DNA of 64,000 bases from Sphingobium baderi (GCF_001456115.1 NZ_CP013265.1:165717-229716); one strand, 5' to 3'; positions 53,681 through 63,360 are shown, counted from the first letter of the stretch. Numbers and translations: made by a program. Notes: a model not told the origin generated them from the letters alone.

Positions 53681-54318
53681 CAGCTTGCCCCCTTCAGCTT
53701 GATCTCGGAGACCTTGATGACCTTGCCATCCTGCTCGGCCACTGCCGGCGTGTGGCGCACCCCGAACTTGCCGGTCAGGCGGCCCTCCTGGTCGAAGTAG
53801 AAGCGGCGCTTGCGCGCGGTCATCTCCTCGATCGGCGAGCCCGACACGAGAATGATCTTGGCCTTCAGGTCGGAATACTGGCTGGTCGCCCATTCCATCT
53901 GCGCCTTGTCGTCACCATCGACGAAGACGAGGGCCTGATGCATGGCCACGAAATCCAGCGGGTTCACCGTCTGCCCTGCGCGGGCGACATAGTTGCCCTT
54001 CTGGTCCTTCACGTCCTTCTCGATGACGATCGTTGGATCGAAGGCCCAAACCCGCGCCTGCGTTGCCGGCGTGATGCCCGCAACCGGCGTCGGACGACGA
54101 ACCTTGGCCTCGGCCCGCCGAGCGAACTCGGCATTCATCCGGTCGATGCCGCCAGATGCCTGCAGCTTGGTCAGGCGCTGCTCGATCACCGAGAGAAGAT
54201 CGGTCTCGATGATCGGGAACGTCTGGCCGACGACGCCGTGATCGCTTGCCTGTCCCGCCGACGAGAACGTCAGGGCACAAAGGAGAATGAGCGAGCCGTT
54301 TTCGAAAAGACGCTTCAC
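53680..54318 (-). CDS. traW: TraW, periplasmic pilus assembly protein
   Basis: A 212-residue TraW with a signal peptide (LILLCALTFSSAGQA) and the family core VWAFDPTIVIEKDVKDQKG, GQTVNPLDFV and FYFDQEGRLTGKFGVRHTPAV. It acts with TrbC and TraU in F-pilus assembly. ATGA overlap with the preceding peptidase gene. Confidence 0.93.
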   Translation of the reverse strand: MKRLFENGSLILLCALTFSSAGQASDHGVVGQTFPIIETDLLSVIEQRLTKLQASGGIDRMNAEFARRAEAKVRRPTPVAGITPATQARVWAFDPTIVIEKDVKDQKGNYVARAGQTVNPLDFVAMHQALVFVDGDDKAQMEWATSQYSDLKAKIILVSGSPIEEMTARKRRFYFDQEGRLTGKFGVRHTPAVAEQDGKVIKVSEIKLKGAS

Positions 54319-54866
54319 AGGATCGCCTCCCCGACACCGACGATCTTCTTCGCGCAGGCGTAGCCGATCGCGGCATAACGGCTGTCGAACCCATCCTTGT
54401 GCGGCGTTCCGACATAGTAGCAGCCGCGCGGGATAGTGCCGGTAGGGCCCGCAGCAAGCGGCTCTCCGAACCGGGTCAGGGGCTTCATGCGGCCGACAAC
54501 GCGGCCGTTTACCAGAACCTCTGCCCCGCGGTGCGCCACGGTATCACCCGGCATGCCGTAGACGATCTTGCCGAACATCTGCTTCTTCGCGCCGAAATGA
54601 CGGATCACCAGCGGATCTGCAGGCGGCACGAAGAAGACGTACTGACCGCGCTGCGGCGTCGCCGTCTTGTGGATCACGAAGGCCCAATTGGGCAGCGATT
54701 CAGAGGTGTTGATCAGCAGCCCATGGGTGTCGCGCCAATCGCAGATGGCGGAATAGGCGATGCTGCCGGCGATGAAGAGGCCGAGCGCGCCCCACAGGCG
54801 CTTGTTCGGCCGCCAGCCTTTGGGCTTGTCCCCGATCGTCAGACCGTCACTGACCGCCTGCGCCAT
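54315..54866 (-). CDS. S26 signal peptidase of conjugation (TraF of RP4 / TrhF type)
   Basis: A 183-residue membrane-bound serine peptidase. One N-terminal helix (WGALGLFIAGSIAYSAI) precedes the catalytic Ser57 in NTSESLPNW and Lys100 in GKIVYGMPGDTV; the C-terminal GCYYVGTPHKDGFDSRY matches the signal peptidase box. GGAGG precedes the ATG at 54866, which lies inside the end of trbI. It probably matures the TraA prepilin or cyclises it, as in RP4. Confidence 0.9.
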   Translation of the reverse strand: MAQAVSDGLTIGDKPKGWRPNKRLWGALGLFIAGSIAYSAICDWRDTHGLLINTSESLPNWAFVIHKTATPQRGQYVFFVPPADPLVIRHFGAKKQMFGKIVYGMPGDTVAHRGAEVLVNGRVVGRMKPLTRFGEPLAAGPTGTIPRGCYYVGTPHKDGFDSRYAAIGYACAKKIVGVGEAIL

Positions 54867-55533
54867 ACGGCCCTCCAAAGCTAGAGGGATCGACCATCGG
54901 TGCCGCCGCCGCTGAAGCCTGTTCAGGCATCGGCCCGAATGCCGAGGGGGCAGCAGCAGCCTGCGGCGGCGCCGGCCTTACAGGCACCTGCGGAATGGGC
55001 CCTTCCGCTCCGCTCTGCATGACCTCCTCTGCGGAGGCGGGCTTTGGCCGCTTCACGCCCGAGGCATAGACGGCCTTCATCACATGCGGAGTAATGTCCT
55101 CGACGCCCTTGGAAAGCACCGCTTCCCCGACAAGGATGACCTGGCCCGATGCACTGCGCCGCTGCAGCTCGCCATCGAGCGAAGCCATGAACCTGCGCAT
55201 TTCCGCTTCGACTTCCTGGGGCGGACTGGCGCTGCGGGCCTGCGCCTGCACATAGTCACCGACAATGGCCGACAGGTTGGCCTTCACGATCTTCTGCGGC
55301 GGCTCCATGATCGCGCGCGTCACCCACATGCCCCAGATCAGCATGACGATGATCGCCAGTCCCACCACCAACTGGCCTGCCGTGTAACCGGCAAAGACCG
55401 TCTTACGCGGCTTTGCGACCGCAATCGCCGGGCCAGCAGGAGCAGCTGCAGAAGAGGGGGAGGGCGCAGCTGCAGCTTCGCCAAGAGCCTCGCTCTCTGC
55501 CTCCATCGAGTTATTCCAGGTCGGTTCGCTCAT
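54847..55533 (-). CDS. trbI: TrbI-type inner-membrane protein
   Basis: A 228-residue protein with an Ala/Pro-rich N-terminus, one membrane helix (LVVGLAIIVMLIWGMWV) and a periplasmic domain with the TrbI_Ftype feature GQVILVGEAVLSKGVEDITPHV. The C-terminal 60 residues are Pro/Ala-rich, longer than in F TrbI (128 residues). Position after traC and before traW fits. In F it influences pilus retraction. Confidence 0.82.
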   Translation of the reverse strand: MSEPTWNNSMEAESEALGEAAAAPSPSSAAAPAGPAIAVAKPRKTVFAGYTAGQLVVGLAIIVMLIWGMWVTRAIMEPPQKIVKANLSAIVGDYVQAQARSASPPQEVEAEMRRFMASLDGELQRRSASGQVILVGEAVLSKGVEDITPHVMKAVYASGVKRPKPASAEEVMQSGAEGPIPQVPVRPAPPQAAAAPSAFGPMPEQASAAAAPMVDPSSFGGPYGAGGQ

Positions 55534-55877
55534 GCGCCTTGCTCCAGGCTCAAAGTGTCGCGCGGCACGATCGCGTGCCGGCGAAAAAAGACGATCACAC
55601 CGGCGACAACGAGGTGCAGCACGGCGACGAGAACTTTGAAATCAGCGATGCGGGTCGCTTCGGCCGCGACGTAGCGGCTCGAGAGATTGGCCAGCTGGTG
55701 CATCATGCCATCGAGGCTGAACCCGCCGATCGCGACGAAGAACAGGACGAAGGCGCCCCAGGTCATCAGCAGTGTCACGGCGAGAAAACCGACCGTGTGA
55801 AGCAGCACGAACAGAAGGAACCGAAGACCGGCTCCGCCTTCCTGCCGAGCCTTACGTTGCACGCTGATGCTGGCCAT
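55530..55877 (-). CDS. Small membrane protein between traC and trbI
   Basis: A 115-residue protein with three hydrophobic spans (FLLFVLLHTVGFLAVTLLM, GAFVLFFVAIGGFSL, FKVLVAVLHLVVAGVIVFF). The start at 55877 lies 5 bases after the traC stop; its end overlaps trbI in ATGA. It may be an alphaproteobacterial addition to the F-type set. Not recognised by family. Confidence 0.72.
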   Translation of the reverse strand: MASISVQRKARQEGGAGLRFLLFVLLHTVGFLAVTLLMTWGAFVLFFVAIGGFSLDGMMHQLANLSSRYVAAEATRIADFKVLVAVLHLVVAGVIVFFRRHAIVPRDTLSLEQGA

Positions 55878-55882
55878 GTCGC

Positions 55883-58456
55883 TTACTCCGCTGCGATGGG
55901 AACAGCGTCGTCGCCGCCCCACTTTTCAGGGTTGTTGGGGAATGCGACCCGCTCGATCGCCTCATCCATGGAAACTCCATGACCGAGCAGATCGTGGATC
56001 ATCGCAAAGGTCTTGGGCGAGGACGAGAAGACAGTCGCGGAATAGGGATCGAGGACGAGCCTACCCGTTGCCTGCATGTCAGGCCCCTTGATGAACACAT
56101 CCGAATATTCGATGCCGCTACGCTTGAGCGAGCGGACCAGCGCATCGGTGTGATCGTCCATGTCAAAACGGCCGAGCCGCTTGAAGTCGTTGATCGTCTC
56201 CTCCTTCTGCGCGAGGATGACCGACCAGTCGCTGTTCTCCAGCGCCGCGCGCGATCCGTCGGACTTGTAGTAGTCGTTGAGGCTCTGGGTGGCCGTCACC
56301 AGCGAGGCCCCATACTTGCGGCAGGTACGGGCATAGGCTTCGATGAAATCTGCCATCGAACCGCCCTTGAGCATCTGCCACGCTTCATCGAGCAGCAGGG
56401 CTTTCGGGATCGAGCGATCGACACGGCGCATCATCTGCGACGCCATGAACATGATCGCGGTCAGCACCACCGAGCGCAGTTCCTCGCGTGAGGACAGGTC
56501 CGACAGTTCGAACACCGTCAGGTTCGCCTTCAGCTCGAAGGAGACATCGCCCTGGAAGAAGCGACCATAGGTGCCGCTGGAAGAAAAGGGGCGCATGGCG
56601 ATGCCGAGATCAACACCGAGCGGATTCCCGGTCTCGGTCAGCGCTGCGATCACATCGTCGATCGATCCGCCGCGACCTTTCGCACTCCAGACCTCGTTGA
56701 CCGCTCCGTCGATCAGGCCGCGCTCGGTGTCATTGAGCTTGTCGACGTGCCGGGCCATCTGGTTGACGATGGACTTGAGCATCGCGAAGCAGTCCATGAG
56801 GTAGTCCTCATCCTGCTCCGCCATCTCGGCGTCGATCATCGAGAAGGGGTTGATGCAGAACCCCGAGGACATGGTGAACTCGACGAAGGCACCGCCTTGC
56901 AGCTTGGCTGAATGCTCAAACGAGCGGCCATCGTCGATTACCACCACCTTGGCGCCGGCACCGCACAGGGCAGAGCACAGTTCCTGCAGCGCCACCGACT
57001 TGCCCGAGCCGGACTTGCCGAACACCGCGACGTTGTGGTTGCCCGAATTGTTCTCAAAGGGCGACCAGAAGAAGGGCTGCCCGCGCCGCCCGATCAGCAT
57101 GAGATGCGGGACTTCGCTACCCAGATATTCCCCCTGGATCGGGGCGAGGCTCGCCGCCGTCGTCGTCAGGATCGAGCGAAATCGTTTCATGTTCTTGAGA
57201 TCGAACGAGAGCCCATTGGCCATCGTCATCGGCATCGCGGCGAGAAGGCCCTGGATTTGGAGATAGCGATCGTCAAGCAGATCCCATCCGGCTGCCCGGT
57301 ACACCGATTTCAGAACGCGCTCGTTGGCATCGCCTTTGCCCTTGGGCGAAAAGGACGTGACCGAGTAGAACGCCTGGATCAGCTTGCGGCCCTGCCGAAG
57401 CTCATCCTTCACGAACTCCCATTCGCGCGATTGTTCCTTCAGCTGGGGAAGCATGCGCGCCGACTTGGAATCAGCAAGGCTGGTCGTGCGCATGAACTTG
57501 CGCGAAGCACGCATGCTCGAGGCTTCTGCGTCAGGGAAATCGAGACACAGGTTCGTCGACACAGGGCAGGGCATGCGCAGCTTGTCAGCAAACATATCGC
57601 CGATCAGCTTAGCCATGTCCCACGGCGCCCAGCGCTGCGGTAGGTTGCGCACCGAGAAGGATCGCACGTCGAATACGTCAGGGTAGATTTCCCCGATCTC
57701 GGGCGCATCATCGACAGTCTTGCCGGTGGGTCGGAACCGCTCGGTGCGCAGCAGGATGCGATCAGGCTCGATCTTCATCTCCAGATCGTGCCGCACAGCC
57801 TGGTCTGCGATCGGATCGAATGGGTTGTAGATGATGTTGTCATCGCCCGGTGCCGTCGTGGGCGAGGTAATATCGTCGATCCACGCAATCAGCGCCTGCG
57901 GGTCCATCGGGCGCGCATAAATGCCTATCGATTCCAGCGAGGACGTGAGCCCTTCCAGAACCGAGACGATTTCCTCGTTCGTTACCCGGCTCGATTCCGG
58001 CGTAGCATAGGAAATCGCGAGGCGATGATTGCGCAGATGGAAGGGGGCGGCCGACGACAGCGAGTTCCAGACGCCATCGAGCAGGTACTCGGTGCGATGC
58101 TTGGCCATACGCTCGTAAACGCTGCCAGCCATGAACCGGGGCAGATACCATTGCGACAGGCGCGTACCGACACGCGGGCTCATCCAGCCATGGAACTGGA
58201 GCGTTCCCGGCGTCGGGATGCCTTCAGACAGAAACTGCGTCAGAATTTCCGAGGTGCGCTCGTTCGCCCCCATCATCGGTGTCGCCTCGAGGACGAAACC
58301 CCGCGACGCGCTGTTGTAGAACAGATGTGTCTTCGGATCATAGCTGCGATAGGGCAGCCAGTGGACGAGGCGGGGGACGGTTGTATCGGGCCGGTTGGTT
58401 TCAGGCTTGGCGTTGTCACCAAGCAGCGTGCCCATGATCTTGCTGAACATATTCAT
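55883..58456 (-). CDS. traC: TraC, VirB4-type secretion ATPase
   Basis: An 857-residue ATPase that powers pilus assembly at the inner membrane. The TraC N-terminal domain spans about 30-270; Walker A is GKSGSGKS (480-487) and Walker B LLLDEAWQ near 705, followed by ATQSLNDYY. Full length. ATGA overlap with traV upstream. Confidence 0.96.
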   Translation of the reverse strand: MNMFSKIMGTLLGDNAKPETNRPDTTVPRLVHWLPYRSYDPKTHLFYNSASRGFVLEATPMMGANERTSEILTQFLSEGIPTPGTLQFHGWMSPRVGTRLSQWYLPRFMAGSVYERMAKHRTEYLLDGVWNSLSSAAPFHLRNHRLAISYATPESSRVTNEEIVSVLEGLTSSLESIGIYARPMDPQALIAWIDDITSPTTAPGDDNIIYNPFDPIADQAVRHDLEMKIEPDRILLRTERFRPTGKTVDDAPEIGEIYPDVFDVRSFSVRNLPQRWAPWDMAKLIGDMFADKLRMPCPVSTNLCLDFPDAEASSMRASRKFMRTTSLADSKSARMLPQLKEQSREWEFVKDELRQGRKLIQAFYSVTSFSPKGKGDANERVLKSVYRAAGWDLLDDRYLQIQGLLAAMPMTMANGLSFDLKNMKRFRSILTTTAASLAPIQGEYLGSEVPHLMLIGRRGQPFFWSPFENNSGNHNVAVFGKSGSGKSVALQELCSALCGAGAKVVVIDDGRSFEHSAKLQGGAFVEFTMSSGFCINPFSMIDAEMAEQDEDYLMDCFAMLKSIVNQMARHVDKLNDTERGLIDGAVNEVWSAKGRGGSIDDVIAALTETGNPLGVDLGIAMRPFSSSGTYGRFFQGDVSFELKANLTVFELSDLSSREELRSVVLTAIMFMASQMMRRVDRSIPKALLLDEAWQMLKGGSMADFIEAYARTCRKYGASLVTATQSLNDYYKSDGSRAALENSDWSVILAQKEETINDFKRLGRFDMDDHTDALVRSLKRSGIEYSDVFIKGPDMQATGRLVLDPYSATVFSSSPKTFAMIHDLLGHGVSMDEAIERVAFPNNPEKWGGDDAVPIAAE

Positions 58457-59451
58457 GGCTGCACTCCCGGAAACGAGCCAGCGCGCATCACTGGCAGCGG
58501 ACTGGCATCCTTCGCGGCCGCCTTGGCTTCAGGCGCAGCCCGGCCAAGCGCCGAGCGGATCGCCGGATCAGCCTCAACAGCGGCAATCGCGGCCTTGCCC
58601 TTCGCGGTCGCATGCTGGGGCACCGAGATCATCGGTCCAGCAGCCACACCATCGGCGCCCGCGCCGCCTTTGACGACGGGAGCAGAAGACGCGGATGTGA
58701 GGGGGGTGGCAGGCGCCTGCGCGACAGGCTTGGGCTCGGTCTGGCGCTGGGGTTGAGGTAGGGGGGTAGGGGAGGGCGTGGAAGCCGCAACCGGCTTTGC
58801 GGTCGCCGGCTTCGCTGCCCTTGGCCTGCGCGGCGAGGTCAGGGTACGCGAGACCTGATCCTTGATGTCTCCGACCGGATCGGGCGACTGAACTTCGCCG
58901 CCATTACCAGCAGCCCGTGCCATGGCGACGGCTTCCGGCGTCGGCAGATCAGGATCTACCGCCAGCGTCTCGATCATCGGCGGTTCTGCGCGCTCGACAG
59001 CAGCGAGGAGGGTATCACGCCCTGCAGACGCCGCCACTTCATCGGGCGTTTGCGCTACGGCATTACCGGCCAGGGCCTCGGTCCACTCGCCCCGCTCGAC
59101 GACCGCATGAACCGCCGACTGTTCATGAAGCCTGCCTGAAGCGTCGATCTGCGCCGGAAAGACGATGCGAAGCACCCGCTCGCGCGTGCGTACCGGCGAG
59201 CTGGCCTTCTGGTAGCCACGCCCTTCCGCTGGCGGTTCCACATAGGGACCGGCAGGCGCGATTATGCGATCGCCTTCCTCGCCCGAGATCATGGCGAGAG
59301 CGCGATCGTCGATGTTACCGCTTGGCGCGCAGATCCCGTCCGGCGCGCGACATGCGAAATCGCCCTTCACATTGCCGCCCAGCGACATGCACCCTGAGAG
59401 GCTGGCGCTGGCCAGCAGCACGCCGGCAAGGCCGATGCGCCCCCGGATCAC
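58453..59451 (-). CDS. traV: TraV, core-complex outer-membrane lipoprotein
   Basis: A 332-residue lipoprotein with lipobox LSGC and the conserved early segment GNVKGDFACRAPDGICAP, whose two Cys are typical of TraV. It is much longer than F TraV (171 residues): residues 190-320 are a Pro/Ala/Lys-rich linker. It would anchor TraK and TraB in the outer membrane (VirB7-like role). Overlaps dsbC and traC by 4 bases each. Confidence 0.9.
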   Translation of the reverse strand: MIRGRIGLAGVLLASASLSGCMSLGGNVKGDFACRAPDGICAPSGNIDDRALAMISGEEGDRIIAPAGPYVEPPAEGRGYQKASSPVRTRERVLRIVFPAQIDASGRLHEQSAVHAVVERGEWTEALAGNAVAQTPDEVAASAGRDTLLAAVERAEPPMIETLAVDPDLPTPEAVAMARAAGNGGEVQSPDPVGDIKDQVSRTLTSPRRPRAAKPATAKPVAASTPSPTPLPQPQRQTEPKPVAQAPATPLTSASSAPVVKGGAGADGVAAGPMISVPQHATAKGKAAIAAVEADPAIRSALGRAAPEAKAAAKDASPLPVMRAGSFPGVQP

Positions 59452-60371
59452 GACTGGCCTCCCTTGAGCCAGTTCTCAAGGAACTCCTTGGGCCTGTAAC
59501 CCTCGAGCACGCTGCCATCGTCGCGAACGATGACGGGCGTACCGCCCAGACCATGCTTGCGGGCAAACGCCTCGTTGGCATCCAGACCCTTGGTGTTGCA
59601 GGGGCCGGTGCCCTTGATGTCCTGCCCGGAATAGGCGGCATGAAGCGCCTTGGCCTTGTCCTTCGCGCAGTAGACCTTGTCGGCAATGTCGCGGCTCCCC
59701 AGAACCGAGATCGGCCGCTCGACGACGCGCACGTTCATCGAGGAGAGCGTGTTGCTCAAGGCACGGCAGTAGCTGCAGCGAAAATCGCTGAATACCGTGA
59801 CCGTCTTGCCCGACGAATTGCCCCAGACGATCGCGCCCTCCTTGGGCAGTTCGCCAAGCGGGAGCTTCTGGAGAGGGGCCGCAGCGGCGGCTTTGGCGGC
59901 TGCAGCGGGCCGTGCTGCAAGCGCGGGCTCATTGTCCTCGGCGCCAGCAGCATTGGCCTTGGCCGATGCTCCCAGCAACATATCCGGGTTCATCTCGAGC
60001 AGGCGGGTTGCCGTCAGATCCTGGCGCGTCTCCATGTCATAGACGCGGCCGATCACCAGATAGCGCGCGGTGCGGTCGATGTAGAACAGGTTGCTGCCGG
60101 CAGTGACTTCGCACAGGCCATCGACCTTGTCGCAATTGACGCTCGTGACCTTGGTCTTGGGAAGGCGCGCTTTCAGCAATTCGGCCACGCTTTTGCTCGG
60201 CGGCGCGATGTAATCACGCGCATAGGCCAGCGTGGCGATCCCACCTCCAACAAAAGCGAGCCCGCAGGTGACATAGAGGAATGCGCTACGCATCCACGGG
60301 CGCTTCAGCTCGGTGTCCAGGTCAGGAACGACGCTTTGGGCACTGCCATCATGATGTTCAGTTGCGGACAT
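59448..60371 (-). CDS. dsbC: DsbC-type periplasmic disulfide isomerase
   Basis: A 307-residue protein anchored by one helix near residue 35 (AFLYVTCGLAFVGGGIAT), followed by a DsbC-like dimerisation region and a thioredoxin fold with active site FRCSYCRAL, the cis-Pro in GGTPVIV and LENWLKGGQ at the end. An Ala-rich linker separates the domains. The ATG at 60371 lies within the end of traB. It probably shuffles disulfides in Cys-rich TraN, TraU, TraH and TraV. Confidence 0.92.
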   Translation of the reverse strand: MSATEHHDGSAQSVVPDLDTELKRPWMRSAFLYVTCGLAFVGGGIATLAYARDYIAPPSKSVAELLKARLPKTKVTSVNCDKVDGLCEVTAGSNLFYIDRTARYLVIGRVYDMETRQDLTATRLLEMNPDMLLGASAKANAAGAEDNEPALAARPAAAAKAAAAAPLQKLPLGELPKEGAIVWGNSSGKTVTVFSDFRCSYCRALSNTLSSMNVRVVERPISVLGSRDIADKVYCAKDKAKALHAAYSGQDIKGTGPCNTKGLDANEAFARKHGLGGTPVIVRDDGSVLEGYRPKEFLENWLKGGQS

Positions 60372-61683
60372 AGACACCCTCCAGGAAGACGATTTCGACA
60401 TCGACGCCGGTCGGCATTTCGATGACAGGCTGGTACTGTTCGGCACGCTCGATCAGGTACTTGCTGACCATGTCGCCGGTCTGCGAGACGCCCTCGCCAA
60501 GGCCGCCTTTCGCGATGTCGCCCATCGACAAATCCTGGCGCTTGCCATCGACGATGACGTTGGGCTGCGTCAGGGCGTTGTTGGAGTTGGCCGCAAAGCC
60601 GCGACCGAAGCCGCCGACGAGACCGGCAATGAACGCCTGGCTGACAAGGCTGCCCTCGCGGCTGACGACACGGCCACGAACACCCGTCTTGCCGCCGAAG
60701 GCGATGAAGCCCTTGACCTCGGAGACGGCGTAGCGACCGCCCGGCTGCGGGCAGGTCATCTTCTGCAGCTTGACGTAAACCTTCTCGCTCGACAACTCGC
60801 CCCGCGCAGCGCCGTTGATGAGGCAACCCTGAATCTTCGTCGTCAGGAGCTTGCCATTCTGCAGCACCGACCGCGCAGGGCCGGTAACGCGCAGGACAAC
60901 CGGAAGCGGATCGGTCTGGCTCTGCACGCCTGCGGCGGCATCGACGCCGACAATCACCTTGGCCGTCGCGAAGCTGTTGGGCGGCAGATAGTTCGGGCTA
61001 TCGGTGTAGACCGTGTTGCCCTTCTCGACCTTCTTGGCGTTGCCCGTGTCGGCGTTGGTGAAGGACACCATTTTGACTTCGCTGGACCGGACGGGGGGCA
61101 CATCCGGCCCAGCGCCGCCACCAGCGTCAGGACGCTGATAGGTAGGGGAGCCCGGGCCGTAGAGAGCGGCGGGACCGGGCTGCGGCGCCACTGGCGTCGC
61201 CCGCTCATTGATCTGACGGCGCAGCTGCTCATTCTCGGTCTGGTAGGCGCTGACGACGCGCTGGCCATCAGCGGTCATCGACTGGTTCTGCGCGCGTAGC
61301 GCCTCGATCTGCTCGGAGAGTTGCGCGACCTTGGCGTTGGTGCCCCCGACCGACTTGAGCTGGTTCTCCTGGCTCTGGAAGCGGTTCTCCGACTGCGCCA
61401 TCCACTCCTGCTCGGAAAGGTTGCGGTTGATCAGATCCTTGGTCGAAACCTGGACGTCCTCGATCTTGTCGTCGGCCTGTCCTGCGACCTTCCCGTTGTC
61501 CGAGAAGATCCACATGCTGGCCGCGACGACGCCGACCAGCGCAACACCGCTCAGAAGCATGCGCTGCTTGCGGCGCGTCTCGGTGTTGCCGTCGAGCTCA
61601 TTGCCGACAGGCAAAACGCCCTCACCGCCCTCGGGGCCATCGAGCGATTTACGCGAGCGCGAGAAGATACCCTTCAAGTCCAT
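60358..61683 (-). CDS. traB: TraB, VirB10-type core-complex protein
   Basis: A 441-residue protein spanning the envelope: a basic cytoplasmic N-terminus with membrane helix near 43-60 (LLSGVALVGVVAASMWIF), a coiled coil (about 85-155), a Pro/Gly-rich linker, and the TraB/VirB10 C-terminal domain (PPNSFATAKVIVGVDA, QGCLINGAARGELSSE, GRVVSREGSLVSQAFIAG). It starts 3 bases after traK. It links the inner-membrane motor to the outer-membrane ring. Confidence 0.95.
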   Translation of the reverse strand: MDLKGIFSRSRKSLDGPEGGEGVLPVGNELDGNTETRRKQRMLLSGVALVGVVAASMWIFSDNGKVAGQADDKIEDVQVSTKDLINRNLSEQEWMAQSENRFQSQENQLKSVGGTNAKVAQLSEQIEALRAQNQSMTADGQRVVSAYQTENEQLRRQINERATPVAPQPGPAALYGPGSPTYQRPDAGGGAGPDVPPVRSSEVKMVSFTNADTGNAKKVEKGNTVYTDSPNYLPPNSFATAKVIVGVDAAAGVQSQTDPLPVVLRVTGPARSVLQNGKLLTTKIQGCLINGAARGELSSEKVYVKLQKMTCPQPGGRYAVSEVKGFIAFGGKTGVRGRVVSREGSLVSQAFIAGLVGGFGRGFAANSNNALTQPNVIVDGKRQDLSMGDIAKGGLGEGVSQTGDMVSKYLIERAEQYQPVIEMPTGVDVEIVFLEGVYVRN

Positions 61684-61686
61684 GGC

Positions 61687-62499
61687 TCAGTTCCCGGTGC
61701 GAGAGACAAGGTACGCGGTCGTGACCTTGCCGGGCGCAAGGCGCGGCTCGGCGATCGAAACCGCTAGCGAGGAAGCCGGCGCGACGCTGGCCTCGGTAAG
61801 GGTCGTTTCCTGCGCGCCCTTGTTCTCGATCCGCAGGACGCGGCCCGTCATTTCCGAGCCGCGATATTCCGCGATCATCTGGACCTTGAGGTCGCCCACG
61901 TAGACGGGGCGCAGTGAGCGCTGACGCATCTCGTAGCCGTCGACGATCTGACCACCGTACATCGCCTGCACCAACTCAATCGCCCGATCCTGCGAACTGG
62001 CTTGCTGGACGCCCCGTGGCCCGGCCTCGGCGGCATCGGCCTTGGCGATCGCCGGGTTCGAGATGAAAACCTGCACCGCCTGGTCGCCTGCGATCCGGCA
62101 GATGAACTTGTAGACGTAGCCGCGCTTGGAGGTCGCGAAGAACGACAGGGCAGGGCGGGCGAAGCCGTCTGGCACCGACAGGTAGATGTCACCGCGCACC
62201 GGCTCGTTGACCACGCTGAAGTCGTCTGCCGGATTGCCGGTGTTGATCTTCGAGACCGACGCGAACTCGTCTTCGACAAGGCTGATCCGGGTGAGGTCGC
62301 GCGCCGAGGCGCTGCATTCGACCTGGCTGCCGTCCGAGGCCATCAGTGTCTGGTCGCCCAGCGCCAAGGCAGGCGCCGAAATACCCATTGCCGATGCAGC
62401 AATGAGCAACGCGCCCGTCGTGCGGGTCACAATGCACATGCGCGAACACAGCGCGGCGCCGGCGATGGCCGAGCCGATCAGGTATTGGGTGGGTGTCAT
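61687..62499 (-). CDS. traK: TraK, VirB9-type core-complex protein
   Basis: A 270-residue periplasmic protein with TraK features (QVECSASARDLTRISL, GYVYKFICRIAGDQAVQVFI, RPVYVGDLKVQMIAEYRG). ATG at 62499 overlaps the traE stop; the signal sequence is a little internal (TGALLIAASAMGISAPALA), so the Met at residue 21 could be the real start. It forms the outer-membrane ring with TraV and TraB. Confidence 0.92.
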   Translation of the reverse strand: MTPTQYLIGSAIAGAALCSRMCIVTRTTGALLIAASAMGISAPALALGDQTLMASDGSQVECSASARDLTRISLVEDEFASVSKINTGNPADDFSVVNEPVRGDIYLSVPDGFARPALSFFATSKRGYVYKFICRIAGDQAVQVFISNPAIAKADAAEAGPRGVQQASSQDRAIELVQAMYGGQIVDGYEMRQRSLRPVYVGDLKVQMIAEYRGSEMTGRVLRIENKGAQETTLTEASVAPASSLAVSIAEPRLAPGKVTTAYLVSRTGN

Positions 62500-63068
62500 G
62501 ACAGCCCGCCTTTCTTCTTTTCAGGCTGGACCATCCCGAAGCCGATCAGCTTCAGGGAGAGCCCCGAATATTCCCAGCTGAACTGGAAGGTGCGAATGTC
62601 GCTGGAGACAACCTTTTGGCCGACCACCGTGTTGAGCTTGCCGGTGACGGTCGATCGCAGGTTCGCGGTATCGATCTCCATCGACTGGATCTGGAAATAC
62701 TGCGAGATGCTCGAGCCGCGCTGTTCGTTGACGATCTCCAGCAGGTCCGCCTTGATCTTGCCCTGCGCGCGCGGCGAAACGATCTCGAGCACCGACTTCA
62801 TCCAGTAATCCAGACTGCCCGGCGAGCGATCCAGCGTCAGGATTGCGGTGTCGCGGGTCATCAGCTCCAGATACTCGCGCGAGACGCCCGCACTCGACAG
62901 CGTCAGCGGCGAGCGCAGGACGGGCTGGAGCACGATCTCGCGGCTGCGCGTGACTGAGAAGAGGAGCAGCAGGGCGACGATGCCTGCAAGAACGAGCGCA
63001 GTGACCCCGAGCATATTACGCTGGCGCAGGATGCGTTGGCTCTGCGCGTGCTGATACGAAAATTCCAT
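62496..63068 (-). CDS. traE: TraE, VirB8-like pilus assembly protein
   Basis: A 190-residue bitopic protein: membrane helix at 20-38 (LGVTALVLAGIVALLLLF) and a periplasmic domain with YLELMTRDTAILTLDRSPG and QYFQIQSMEIDT, as in TraE. It begins one base after the traL stop. Needed for F-pilus assembly. Confidence 0.94.
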   Translation of the reverse strand: MEFSYQHAQSQRILRQRNMLGVTALVLAGIVALLLLFSVTRSREIVLQPVLRSPLTLSSAGVSREYLELMTRDTAILTLDRSPGSLDYWMKSVLEIVSPRAQGKIKADLLEIVNEQRGSSISQYFQIQSMEIDTANLRSTVTGKLNTVVGQKVVSSDIRTFQFSWEYSGLSLKLIGFGMVQPEKKKGGLS

Positions 63069-63069
63069 G

Positions 63070-63360
63070 TCAGCCCACCATCAGTCGGAGGTAGGAAGGC
63101 GGCGTGGCGCGCAGCGACGGGAACCCGCCCGGCAGATGCCAGTACGCAAGATGGATCAACCACGAAGTGGCCCGGCCCGCCTTGGCTTTACGCAAAGCCC
63201 ACCAGCCCAGGAAGGCAAAGCCAATCCCGATGACGATGTGTTGGGACAGGATTCCCCAGATAAACGGGAGAACCATCGCGAGGAACTCATCAAGCGTCCA
63301 GAAGCCGATCAACTCGGGATCATCGAGATGAGAGGGGATCACATACTTGTCGGCTGCCAT
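63070..63360 (-). CDS. traL: TraL, small inner-membrane pilus assembly protein
   Basis: A 96-residue TraL (VirB3-like) with YVIPSHLDDPELIGFWTLDE at the N-terminus and a hydrophobic middle (FLAMVLPFIWGILSQHIVIGIGFAFLGWWAL), then the conserved HLAYWHLPG. The start at 63360 was chosen from family length; the frame extends upstream into traA without similarity. Confidence 0.95.
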   Translation of the reverse strand: MAADKYVIPSHLDDPELIGFWTLDEFLAMVLPFIWGILSQHIVIGIGFAFLGWWALRKAKAGRATSWLIHLAYWHLPGGFPSLRATPPSYLRLMVG

